64,000 bases of DNA, taken from Panicum virgatum. Its lineage: Eukaryota; Streptophyta; Magnoliopsida; Poales; Poaceae. Below, in pieces: positions 37,690 to 52,346 of the stretch; the stretch's first letter is position 1, and every line of letters starts with the position of its first letter. Both the position numbers and the translations under genes were made by a program. The stretch covers positions 10,781,900 through 10,845,899 of the forward strand of contig NC_053138.1 of the NCBI RefSeq assembly GCF_016808335.1, written 5' to 3'. Under the pieces are notes generated by a model that did no database searches, was not told where the DNA came from, and saw only the letters and a list, made by a program, of their open reading frames with translations.

Positions 37690-38640
37690 ATACTATTATT
37701 TAGTTAGAATGTAGGGGCCGTGGCTTGATCGTCATGAATCTGATGGGCCTTTTCTGCAAAGTTTCGGGCTGTGGGTACATTTTGAGGAAGTTTAGAGTTT
37801 TTTTTCATAAAAGTTTGTGGAGCGTGTGTTAATTGTTGTAGAGATTGGGTTTGTAAAAAATGCATGGATCACGGGTTGGTTGTCGTAAAATTACCTGAGA
37901 GGTGGCTGAATCGAAAGGGTTGTCGTAAAATTGTTGGAGAGGTGGCTTGAATAAATGGTATTTATGAAAAACTCGGGAGGGGGGAGGGTTTCAGTAAATT
38001 GTCGGATGAGTGGTTGGACTATAGTTTAATTTCAATAAAGTTTGGGGGAATTTTATAAAATTGGCAGCCTTGCTGGCATTCGTTCAAAATTAGCGGTGGT
38101 TTTCATAAAACTGCCTGAGAGTTGACTGGATTAAAATTGTATTTATATGAAGCTCGAGGGGGGTTGCCGTAAAACTGTTTGAGAGGTGGCTTGAGCAAAT
38201 ACTATTTCAGTGCAGCTCAAGGGGGTTACTTATAAAATTAACTGAGTGTGGGCTGGACTACATATTAATTTTAATTAAGTTCAAGGGGTTTTTTATAAAA
38301 TTGGCGAGCCTCATGGATAATCCTAGCCATCCATGTGCGATCCGACGGCCGAGAAATTCCGAATGACGTGGCTCAAATTGTATTTCTATAAAGCTCGAGG
38401 GGGTTGCTGTAAAACTATTTGCGAGGTGGCTCGAGCAAATGCTATTTCTGCAAAGTTCAAGGGGTTTCTATAAAACTGAGTGTGGGCTGGACTATATATT
38501 ATTTTTAATAAAGTTTGAGGGGTTTTTTATAAAATTGCCGAGCCTTCCAAATAATCTGAGCCATCCACACGTGATCCGACGGCCGAGATATTCCGGATGA
38601 CGTGCCTCAATAGGGGGCAACCCCCTCCCCGTTTTATGTC
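37690..38640. repeat. Diverged ~235-bp tandem repeats
   Basis: 38137-38375 and 38377-38609 are direct copies: both run from TGTATTT, through AAGCTCGAGG, GTAAAACT and GTGGGCTGGACTA, to GATCCGACGGCCGAGA and GATGACGTG. Earlier, more decayed partial copies of the GTAAAAT/GAGAGGTGGCT unit occur from ~37880. Noncoding. Confidence 0.8.
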
Positions 38641-38708
38641 TTTTAAAGATTCCTCCGCCACCAATTCAAACACCCAGTACTAACAAACATGCCGACTTGC
38701 TAGTCTTA

Positions 38709-39509
38709 CTATTACTAATTGTAGGCTCCTTTTGAAGCCTCCAAGTGAAGCCACCTAGGATCCTAGGTAGATAGCAAAAAAAAAAGAGAAATCCTATAAA
38801 TTCTCATAAAAATCAGAAATATCCGGACATCAATTCGGCAACTCTATTCATAATAGCCATTGGATCTATTATATTTTTTAATAAATTACCCATATTTGCC
38901 ATTATGAAAATAGGCTAAAGTAACCCCCTAAACATGTATCTAAATTACCCACCTCTGCTATTATAAAAATAATTTAAAGTAACACCTTAATCTTCATGTA
39001 AATTACCCACTTATGTCATTTTATAAATTTTCATATATGTTATCCAATGATAACATAATAAAAAGTTATAATGAACCCCAAATCTAAATCAAAATTCTGT
39101 TATTATAATAAAATCTTAAAGTGCATTAATATAAAATTCTAAATTACTATTTCTATCATTATTAATATATTATTTATGCTATTATTTGTATAAAGATACT
39201 AACCATAATGTGTTTGTCATCATATATTAATGTATAAGAGAAGAGATAAGAATACCAATTTTCATGTTGTTCACATAGGTTAAACAAAGTGTTCAATTAA
39301 ACATATATCAAATATATATGGAGGTGTGATGCGAAGTGAGAAAAAATTATTAGTAACTAAATCTATCACATTTATTACAATTACATAATAATAAATATGT
39401 ATCTTTGCAGTATTGGATTAGAATATTTAATTGATTAAATAGAGTGTGAGATAGATAATTATTAGATATCACTAACTAGCCCGTGCGGGAGCACGGGTTG
39501 GTAGACTAG
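38709..39509 (+). mobile_element. Non-autonomous Helitron-like element, copy 1
   Basis: 801 bp. It starts CTATTACTAATTG after an A, and ends with a CCCGTGC/GCACGGG hairpin, then TTGGTAGACTAG, followed by T. A hairpin close to a CTAG end and an A/T target with no duplication are Helitron traits. The 5' end is not the usual TC. The interior has ~60-bp subrepeats and no coding. It is closely related to 39618-40436. Confidence 0.8.
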
Positions 39510-39540
39510 TTGCTACTAATTGATACGCAGAGGAGCAATT

Positions 39541-40578
39541 GGCCTTGTTTAGTTCGCGGAAATTTTTGAGTTTTGGTACTGTAGCACTTTCGTTGTTATT
39601 TGGCAATTAATGTCTAACTATTACTGATTGGAGGCTCCTTTTGAAGCTTCCAGGTGAAGCCACCTAGGATCATAGGTGGACAGTATAACAAAATAGAGAA
39701 ATTCTACAAATTCTCACAAAAATCAAAAACATCCAGCCATCAATTCAGCAACTCTAATCATAATAATCATTGAATTTGTTATCTTTTTCTAATAAATTAC
39801 CCATCTTTGCCATTATAAAAATAGACTAAACTAACCCCTAAATATGTATCTAAATTACCCACCTCTGTCATTATAAAAAATAATCTAAAATAACCCCTAA
39901 TCTTCATATAAATTATCCAATTATGCCATTGTAAAATAATATCAAATAACCCCTTAAATTTTCATATATATTATCAAATGATATCATAACAAAAAGTTAA
40001 AATAAACCCCAAATCTAAATCTAAATTATATTTTTACAATAAATCTTAAAGTGCATCAATATAAAATTCTAAATTACTATTATTATAATTATTAATATAT
40101 TATTTATATTATTACTTATATAAAAATAATAACCATAATGTGTGTATCACCAACTCAGTATATATTCATGTATAAGAGATAAGAATATCAATTTTCATGT
40201 TGTTCATATAGCTCAAACAAAGTGTTCAATTAAATACATATGAAACATATATGGAGGTGTGATGCAAAGTGAAAAAAAATTGTTAGTAACTAAATTTATC
40301 ACATTTATTATAATCACATAATGATAAATATGTATATTTATAGTACTAGATTAGAATACTTAATTGGTTAAAGAGAGCTAGATAATTATTAGATATCTCT
40401 AACTAGCCCGTGCGGCAGCACGAGTTGATAGGCTAGTTATAGACTAATTAGGTTTAAAAAATTCGTCTCGTTAAACTGTGTAATTAGTTATTTTTTAACT
40501 GCATTTAATGTTCTATATATATGTTCGAAGATTCGATGTGATGGGTACTGTAGAAAAGAATTTTAGGAACTAAACAAA
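39541..40578. mobile_element. MITE split by the second Helitron-like copy
   Basis: The left part (39541-39617) starts GGCCTTGTTTAGTTC and the right part (40437-40578) ends GGAACTAAACA, giving inverted ends. Joined, the two parts (219 bp) have the ACTGTAGCA, GACTAATTAGG and ATTCGTCTCG blocks seen in a very common grass MITE family. Superfamily left open. Confidence 0.8.
39618..40436 (+). mobile_element. Non-autonomous Helitron-like element, copy 2
   Basis: 819 bp, same family as copy 1. It starts CTATTACTGATTGG after A (39617) and ends in the hairpin CCCGTGC/GCACGAG plus GATAGGCTAG before T (40437). It interrupts a MITE, and removing it restores the MITE at an AT dinucleotide with no duplicated base. 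Confidence 0.85.
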
Positions 40579-40632
40579 ATATTTATCGCAGCTATTCCCC
40601 CAAAATCTTGCAGTATCCAGCTGAACCATCCA

Positions 40633-44291
<3,659 letters not shown>

Positions 44292-44522
44292 CGTCACGGC
44301 CTCACGCTCACGGGTGACGCCCTGTTGGGTGGTGGGAGGAGAGGAGATGGTTTGGGCGCCTCAGCGCCTGGGAATGCGCAACTGTAGCTGGGTAGTAGAG
44401 TTGAGGCCTTCATGTTCAGGGGGTGGGCCTCTTGATCTTCCTCTGTCCCCACACAACAACAATCTGTACACGGCCTGTTAAATGGCACATTGGCTAGAGA
44501 GTTTAAGGGTGAATTGTTGGCG

Positions 44523-44800
44523 AATTAAGGATGCCTAATTATAAAACTAATTGCAGAATCCTGGTGCTAAACTACGAGACGAATCTAATGAGGTATACTA
44601 ATTTATAATTAGTTGATGGTTATTGTAACATCACTATAGTAAATTATAGATTAATTAGGCTCATTAGATTCATCTCCCGAATTAGCACTCATCTTTCAAA
44701 AAAAATTATAAATAGATTTTATTTGATACTTTTAAATAGTAAGATTTTTTTAATGTGACAAGGGCTAAAAAAAAGTTTTAGGAAACAAACAGCCCCTAAA
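44523..44800. mobile_element. MITE remnant
   Basis: The inner arms GAGACGAATCTAATGAG and CTCATTAGATTCATCTC are near-inverted, and the right end GGAAACAAACAGCCCC resembles MITE termini. The left terminus is decayed. It lies just upstream of the intact carboxypeptidase gene. Confidence 0.55.
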
Positions 44801-45112
44801 GCTCAGGTAAGAAGGGGACTGCTCGGGATCTCCCGCGTGACCCCGAGCATCGCAGAAGCTGCGGGGCTGCTGCTGGGCCAAAAATCTTCTTGGACCGCCG
44901 GCCCACAACTCCTCCTGACTGAAAAAAATATTTCACTGACACAAATTATTAACTTTTCGTTAAAAAATTCAAATAAAAAATAAAATTTGTTCAATTGGAT
45001 CCAAATCTTACCTTTAAAAACAAAAAATGTTCCACTACAACAAAAAAAAGTTTCGTTAGAACTTCAAAGGAAAAAAAGGCAAACTGGGCCGTGCGGACCA
45101 CCAGTGGGTCTT

Positions 45113-45270
45113 AAGACTGAACTCACCAGCATACATATCCCACCTCCCATCCCGCCTCCTATTTCAAACTCCACACTGCAAACAGTACATTCTACAATGC
45201 AAAACAGTGAAAAGAACGTCCACGTCAGCATCCCTCCACACTCCCTCCGTATGCTGGTGAGTTCAGTCTT
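45113..45270. mobile_element. Short MITE with perfect 22-bp inverted ends
   Basis: 158 bp. The first 22 bases (45113-45134, AAGACTGAACTCACC...) are the exact complement of the last 22 (45249-45270). The flanks read CTTA on both sides when overlapping bases are counted, so the target duplication (possibly TTA) is ambiguous. Noncoding. Confidence 0.85.
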
Positions 45271-45545
45271 AGAAAAACCACCAGTAGGCGGGCGGACGAG
45301 GCTTCTGCGACGGTTCGGCAGCCCCCCCCCCCCGGTATTCGCGGGTAAGAACGAGTCCTTGAACATTGATAATTTAGTGCAAAATACAATATCTAGTGCG
45401 AGGTAATAAGCCGTGTTGCTACTTGAAGGTCAAAATGCTCTAGCCTTATATGAAAGCCTGTCTCGAACTGATGAAATTAAAATTCACCATAACAAAATAA
45501 AATTTCCTTAACAACATCTAAGATTTTTTTTTTGATTCGGATGTA

Positions 45546-45805
45546 CTTCCTCCGTTCCAAATTATAAGACATCTCAAAAATCTTAGAGAGTCAAAACAAT
45601 TTCAAGTTTGATCAAAATTATAGAGAGAAATATAAAAATATATGATATCAAATTGATGTACTATGAAAATATAACTAATAAAGAATCTAATGATACTTAA
45701 TTTATATAATAAATATCATTATTTTATTATATAAATTTGGTTAAATATAAAACATTTTGACTCTTCAAAATTATTAAAATATTTTATAATTTGAAACGGA
45801 TGGAG
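45546..45805. mobile_element. Stowaway-type MITE
   Basis: 260 bp between TA dinucleotides (45544-45545 and 45806-45807). The left end is CTTCCTCCGTTCCAAATTAT and the right is its near complement, ATAATTTGAAACGGATGGAG. This is the classic Tc1/mariner-derived Stowaway terminus of grasses; interior AT-rich. Confidence 0.92.
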
Positions 45806-46027
45806 TATCTAAAAATATTGTGGGCCTCGATCGCGAGAGAGAGGCAATTATGAACTGACCATGGAACTGACATACATGTCGCCGGTGACTGTCTATTATA
45901 TCTGACGACCACATTATGCCTCTAGACGACATGCAAACGCAGGCGCCGAACGTGTTTGCGGCCTAATGCATGCATGGAATGCGAATAATCGACCACTCTG
46001 ACTTTGTTCGCTGCATCTTCGTTGTAT

Positions 46028-46115
46028 CCAGGCAACAGTGTTTCTCTCTCACATAAAACCAGCACCAACCAGCTAATAGTATTTTTCTCTCACAAAAAAT
46101 CAGCACCAGCCAGCC
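46028..46115. repeat. Two-unit ~50-bp direct repeat
   Basis: CAGTGTTTCTCTCTCACA and AGTATTTTTCTCTCACA are each followed by a CAGCACCARCCAGC block. This unit is frequent in grass genomes, probably the terminal part of a DNA transposon. Confidence 0.6.
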
Positions 46116-46123
46116 GAACACAG

Positions 46124-49100
46124 TCTGTCTTAATCTAAATCCTATCACTCGCCCCGTTAGACGCGCGCCGCGCTGACAACGTCGCTCACGCTCTCACGCT
46201 CTCTCTCCCCATCGGCGTTCGCTTTCTAGTGGGGAAAGAAATTCTTTAAAAAGCCGTCTTCTGCGTAGGATAAACGTATTTGGTGGCCATGTTCCGGAAA
46301 GGCGACGGGGTAGCTGGTACACGTATGCAGGCCGTGCGTGTTACTTTGTGCCGAGACAAAAGCAGTGTGTATGCATTCTCAGCTCTCTCGACAAGGAAAG
46401 AGGAGATAAACAAAATAAAACAAGGACAAAAAAATATTATGTAACACATCTCCTCTTAAATACTCATGTTTACACCTTTGATGAGAGCATCTATCAACAC
46501 GTCATCAACAAGCCAGCAACACACTTTAAGCAAAGTGTTAGGGGTATTTGAATCCAAGTTCTAATGTCTAAAAGTGCTAAAATTTAGCACTAATCTATTT
46601 AAATGGGAGTGCTAATATAATAGGATGAGCTAAACTTTAGTCAAGATTAAAAAAAACAGCAAATGTACAAGTGCTAATACATGCCAAAGTTTATCACTCA
46701 ACTTTAGCCTACCCAATGAGACACTTAGCTTTTTAACTAATTAAATGCTGCCGCTGGCCGGCCTCTCTTTAATTTGACCTGAAAATGGACTAAAGAGACA
46801 GTCAAAACAACATTTTCATATATACTGATTATTTGTCGCATGAAACCGATACTAATATAAATTTCGTCAAATTGCTTTGCTGTCTTCGCAGCAGTTTCAC
46901 TATTGCCAGCCCAGAAATACTTAGTCACCACACGTATTTCAAATAAGACCGTGTTCTTGATGATTTTCGCATCAAGGCCGCCAGCCGGTAAATTGGATGG
47001 ATGTAATAAGTGCCACGTTTAGCGATCATGCATCACTTAATTAATAATAAATAGACTAAAATAGAGAGCTCAAGTGCACAAGCTAAGTCATAAGCTATAA
47101 CAGCTATTTGTTATCTCCAACTAGCTAGGCTGCACCCCAATTATCCCACAAAGGATATATATATTATAGGTTAGATGCATAGATATGCTGCTGTAACCAG
47201 AAACCAAGACCACAGTAACCACACGAACACACTAGTCAGAAAAGGCTATAGCATGCCTAGGTTTTTATTTTAGTTTGCCAAATTCGCTATAGATGCTACA
47301 AAGATTGGAAGCTAAGGTTAGTTAATAATAACATAGTATATAGCAACGTGTACAGGAATTAAGAGCAGGCTCAGCTTTTATAAAGACAGCGAGACAGGAG
47401 ACAAAAAGAGGGGCTAAACTATATGATAGCACTGCTCAAATCCTTTTTGTCTAATAAAGTTGGTGCCATCTGACCTTAATCAACTTCTCTCTACACCTCC
47501 TCTTCTCCATCCATCCATGCGTACGTACGTGCAGGCATCCGCCTGCCGGGATGTTCTTGTCAGCTGACGACATTTGTTCCGAAGAATCTAACAGATAAAT
47601 TATGCATCATATATTTTAAACTAACACCTTGATCTTTTATATGTGCCTTTGGATTAAACTAACCCGACCTACTTATTAATCTGTGACATTGTTCAATCAT
47701 GACGACGGCGCCGAACGGAACTGGGTCCTGTCTGCCAATAATTTGGTGCTCTCTGACGTACTGACGACGAATTGAATTTCATTTGACTGCTGATGAACTA
47801 GTAGTTTATAAAAGATCAGGTGAGTGAGCAAGTGATAGCAAACTAGTATTTGCTGAAACATTGCATCTAGCTATCATATCATCCATCCGGCCCGTTTGAG
47901 AGGATAAGCCAGCTAGTTTAATGTCAGAGTATGAGATGATTAGGCTGCAGGTCATCAGATGCTCAGAAGCCTGATCAAACTATGTATGTGCTAATACTGA
48001 TTCATGCACGTAGGTACAATCACACACCACATACATGAAGCAGCAAAAGCATGGATGCATTATTGACGGTTCATGCATGGAGCAGTGCACCTGAACAATG
48101 TCTCGCCGCCGGCCGGCCGGCCCCCAATTATATATCTAATTGAGTTTGTTTTGATAGTTAGGGGATTAGCCAGTAGCTAAGGGAGCATAATATGGTGTGT
48201 CAGCTAGCTAGTGATGTGCTTGCATTAGAGTACTCGATCACGCTAAATTAAAGACTGTTGGGGAATCTGTTGGTGCATGTGTGTGTGCTTCTCTATATAT
48301 CTAACACGTAGGGTTAGATGCCTTGCATTGTAGCTCTCTACAACCAAAAAGGCGGAGGCTTGCGGCCTTTTTTATCTGCTCTCTAGTTTTCTTTGAGGAA
48401 CTTTGTGCTTCTACTTTGAGTAAATTTCTAAGTTTCATATGCTCCATTGGTCAAGGCCTTGCACCAGGCAAGTTATTCGTGAGTTGACATTATGTGCGAT
48501 CTCAAATTCACAATAGAGAAGCCACATAAGAAACTAACAGGGATGCTCTCTTGCATGTTCTCGAAAAAAATGTAAGGGATGGAGTTCGCCAGTTCGTGTA
48601 CGGTTCACTTTATGGGTAGGAACAAAGAACCGGATCGGAGATCAGCAGTAAACATGATGTATTGAAAATGTTGGATGTTAGAAAAAACTAAAAAAATATA
48701 ATTAAACAAAACTACCGGCGAAGACGGTATAATTTTTTCTACCGGCCGGTTACCTCCTTTAGGTAATTAAAACCGAAATGTTGGTCGTCAGTGACATAGC
48801 AGTATTTACAAAAGGAATAGCTAAAAACAAATGAACCAAATTATTAGACTTCCATATGCTTTAGTTAAGCCGGCTGGAAAAAAAGAGAACAATTTGCCGA
48901 CCATGAATTTTCTTGCCCACTGAATCCCGGATCCCCTGCACCATCATATCTGGCTCTATCCCTATGCATCTACTTGTGCTTGTTATTAATCGATCTTATG
49001 GGAAAAGTCAAACATGTTATCAACCACTGCCCTCAACTATAATTACCTTGGCATCCATGAAAGAATTTGCTTAGCGGCCAAAATGAAACCGCCAAAGAAA

Positions 49101-49947
49101 AATGAAGTTTCCTTAGCAATGTTAGTAAATAAGCAAGGAAATGCAAATTTCTTGGTGGATGATGAGACCCCCCAAGAAAATTGCGTATTTCCTTACGTAT
49201 AATACATTTATGTGGATCAACTATATGTGGCTGATATATGACATGATCTGCTAGCTTATGTATACAGCTGGAAATGAAACAAAATGTCTCTGTATGCATT
49301 ATTATTGTGTCTCAGAAAATACAAACACTAAATAAATATATACCTACGTACACTCTAGTTTGTTGCCTCTTTGGTTATCACTTATACGTGCGTATTAATG
49401 GCTTTAGGCAAGTAGGCACACAACCGGGTGTGCCACGTACGTAACCAAATAATTCTCCATCCATTCAAAAATATATAGGTCACCATTAATATTGTACGTG
49501 TCAAATGTGGTAAAACACAGACACAATATTTACCCTTTTAGAATAAATATAAATCTATTTGTTTCAAAAAAGAAAAAAATCTAATAACTGTATAATTTAT
49601 GTAAGCTAAATATATTCATAATTTGCTAGTGAAAATCTACGTACACAATTTGACATATCCAAAAAAATACATATTGTATTCTTGTAACAGATGAAGTTTT
49701 TTTCTTACCATAAGAAATGCATGCTCCATCAGATCATATAAGCAATTTAGGACACTGATGACATGGTCTTATTTGATACTTAACTATACTTTATTAAAAA
49801 TATAATGTTTCAAATGAGGAGAATTAAAAATAGTGAAAAGTAATTTCATGATAAACTACTACCATAAATAGACATAAATTTACTTAGTTCCCCGCATGTT
49901 AGTGGCCAGAACTAAAAATGTTTGCTCAAAAGAATTCTGAAAATGAC
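46124..49947. other. Gene-poor intergenic stretch
   Basis: AT-rich, with no credible coding region. 46540-46745 looks like an old MITE (repeated TGCTAA and TTTAGC blocks in both orientations). 48344-48370 can form an imperfect AAAAGGC/GGCCTTTT hairpin. Short CGTACGTACG and CCATCCATC runs near 47507-47532. No miRNA sequence I know was found. Confidence 0.4.
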
Positions 49948-49956
49948 ATACATTTT

Positions 49957-50163
49957 TTTTTGAGATTACACAGTGCAACTCAGACACTCACAACGCACGC
50001 ATACTCACCCCTATGAACACTTGTACGCAAATCCTATCCCTAAGAGTATCCTCAAATACCGAGCTAGCAAATCCTTGATATTATTAACGAAGTCACCACA
50101 GACGTCTCGCTGTCGAAGGGAACGTCGCCTATCACTGAAAGCACAGTGTCGTTAAATCCTAGA
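49957..50163 (-). mobile_element. 5'-truncated LINE/retroposon insertion
   Basis: 207 bp, with a poly-A end on the minus strand (T run at 49953-49961) and the direct repeat ATACATTTT on both sides (49948-49956 and 50164-50172), consistent with target-primed insertion. The body (GACGTTCCCTTCGACAGCG, GGATTTGCTAGC blocks on the minus strand) resembles the 3' end of a common grass non-LTR element. Confidence 0.75.
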
Positions 50164-50172
50164 ATACATTTT

Positions 50173-52107
50173 GGATTGTAGGGCATATGATTTTGTTTGA
50201 TCGAGCCAACTCGTTTGATTTATTTTACCAACTAACTGCCATGAATAACATATCGAGTAATATTCCGTACTTAATTGTTTCGTGTGCACGTCATCCATCA
50301 ACATTGATATTGTGAATTGACTGTTTGCCAATTGCCATCGACAAAGGACGTTGAATTCTCGTCAAGCCATGACCTGTTGGTTTCATAGGTTGCTCTATCA
50401 TTCTATTGCACTGGACCCCAAGGGCTGGTGAACGGTGACTGCTATCCGAACGATCTGGGGGTTAGACATTGACAGTGGGGAGTTAATTGGATATTTAGTG
50501 GGCGAATAGGTTATTGAGTATGAGTAGGACACTGAAATGATGTAGAGTCAAGCCTTATTAATGTGTTGATGAAATCTGGTTCCCTTCTCCCTCATCCTAT
50601 TGATCGATGAGCAAGTGTTTTTGCTTGTTTTTGTGCCCTTAAGTACTTGTTTTGATGTAGTATTTTCCAAAAATACAAAATTGATATATTTCTTTAATTT
50701 TAACTACCTGCTAATCGGTAAACTTAATGGAGAGCGTTTCACGTCCTCCAGAGAAGGGAAACAAAGCCATATACACAGGATATATAATATCTTTGGTTTA
50801 TTACTTGTAAGGGCATAATGAGATGCACAAACTCATGAGAGAATGAGTACAGTATAAATATTGGAAACTTAGTTTATTTTCTTATCCTCACCAATTCATT
50901 TTGTCCGCTTAATCTCACAAATAAAATTTAGGTTTAATTTATTTCCTTGAACTACTGCAGTTTATCCAATCTACCTCCTAATAAGTTTTTTATTTCTCCA
51001 AATGCATGTTAAATTTTAATTTCAAATTTTGCAATGTGACTTTTTGTTATGATGCTCTATATTAAAAAATAGTTAAGAAAAATTTCCATGATTATCTTTA
51101 GAATCAATTTCGTATTACATGTTACTAACATATTAAATAACCACAAAATAATTTAATATATTTTTCTATAGAATTTTTACAATGATTGAAAAAATAAGAT
51201 CTATTAGTCCGACAGAATTGTACGGTGGTCAAGGTAGGAAGTACGTGGAAGCACCTATACTAAATTACCTGGTAGTACAAAAATGTGGGATCAAATACCA
51301 AAAAGTAGGACTGAATACTAATTTAATTTAATTTTCTAAATATCTTCCATTGATCAATGGTTAGAAAAAAATTAAGGCAAAAGTATTTGAAAGTAATTAT
51401 TAGTACTTTACAATCATTGTGACAAAACTCATTTTTCAAACATAAATCTACGGATGGCGGGAGGGGCATATGTGCACACGAGATGGAGAGAGCTTAGAAA
51501 TGATAGATGGAGAGACAAAAGCTGGTGAAACTTGGAATATACTGAGATCCAACTATCGTCCATTCGAGTTCTTGCCAAATTGACTCTCAACTTCTGTTTT
51601 AATTTTCCCAGAAACTGGTGGCAATACATTAGTATGGGTTTAAGATGAACAGACAGTGATAGGCCGGCCGTGATCCTTAATTTTGAGCTAGTGGCCGTAC
51701 ACGATCTTTTTCGAACCCCACAACAATGTACCTTACTTTGAAATCATCTAGAACTTTGAATGCATTAGATCGATGGAGATGTGCAACCAATGCAAGCAGT
51801 CCTAAGACTCAAATGTGTGAAAGGTTTGACGAGATTTCTACCTTCAGCTGCACTGGAGTTGTGGTGTGTGTTCCCCTGCAGCAGCAGTCATTTCAATGGC
51901 CTCAATTGTTTAAGAGCCGGCCTTGTGCAACTAGAAAGAGATAACAATATGTAGAGCAGAGATGGCGTTGATCTGTCGTCGTTGAGAGATCTCTTAGTGT
52001 TAAATTAACTGAACTAGTAGCCTAAACTAAACACGAGGTTATGGTCACACACCAGTTCAAGTCAAAAAGATCAACAGGCCAGGCCCACGGGTCAGCATTT
52101 CAATAGG

Positions 52108-52110
<3 letters not shown>
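50173..52110. other. GA2ox upstream region
   Basis: AT-rich distal promoter DNA. No gene or clear repeat is seen; open frames are short and motif-free. Confidence 0.4.

Positions 52111-52179
<69 letters not shown>
52111..52179. repeat. (CT)n microsatellite, about 34 units
   Basis: An uninterrupted CT tract of ~69 bases ends 11 bases before the TATA-like box of the GA2ox gene. CT/GA tracts near plant start sites can bind GAGA-type (BBR/BPC) proteins and vary in length between accessions. Confidence 0.97.
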
Positions 52180-52181
<2 letters not shown>

Positions 52182-52189
52182 GAGAGGTC

Positions 52190-52197
52190 CATATAAG
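52190..52197 (+). promoter_or_regulatory. TATA box of the GA2ox gene
   Basis: CATATAAG at 52190-52197, 150 bp before the ATG, followed by a C-rich leader; located directly after the CT tract. Confidence 0.7.
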
Positions 52198-52346
52198 CAG
52201 CAGCACCCTCCCCTCGCTCCCACGGCCCCTACACTACGCACATCTCACTCATAGCTAGTGTGCATCCCTCTCTCCTCTCCCCTGTCACATTTCGCACATT
52301 GCACCGTCCAAGCTTTGCACGTACGACGCCAACCCCAAGCCGCGCC

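Noticed and set aside
48344..48370. Imperfect hairpin with T run resembling a terminator
   Set aside because: Rho-independent terminators do not apply in plant nuclear DNA, and pairing is imperfect.
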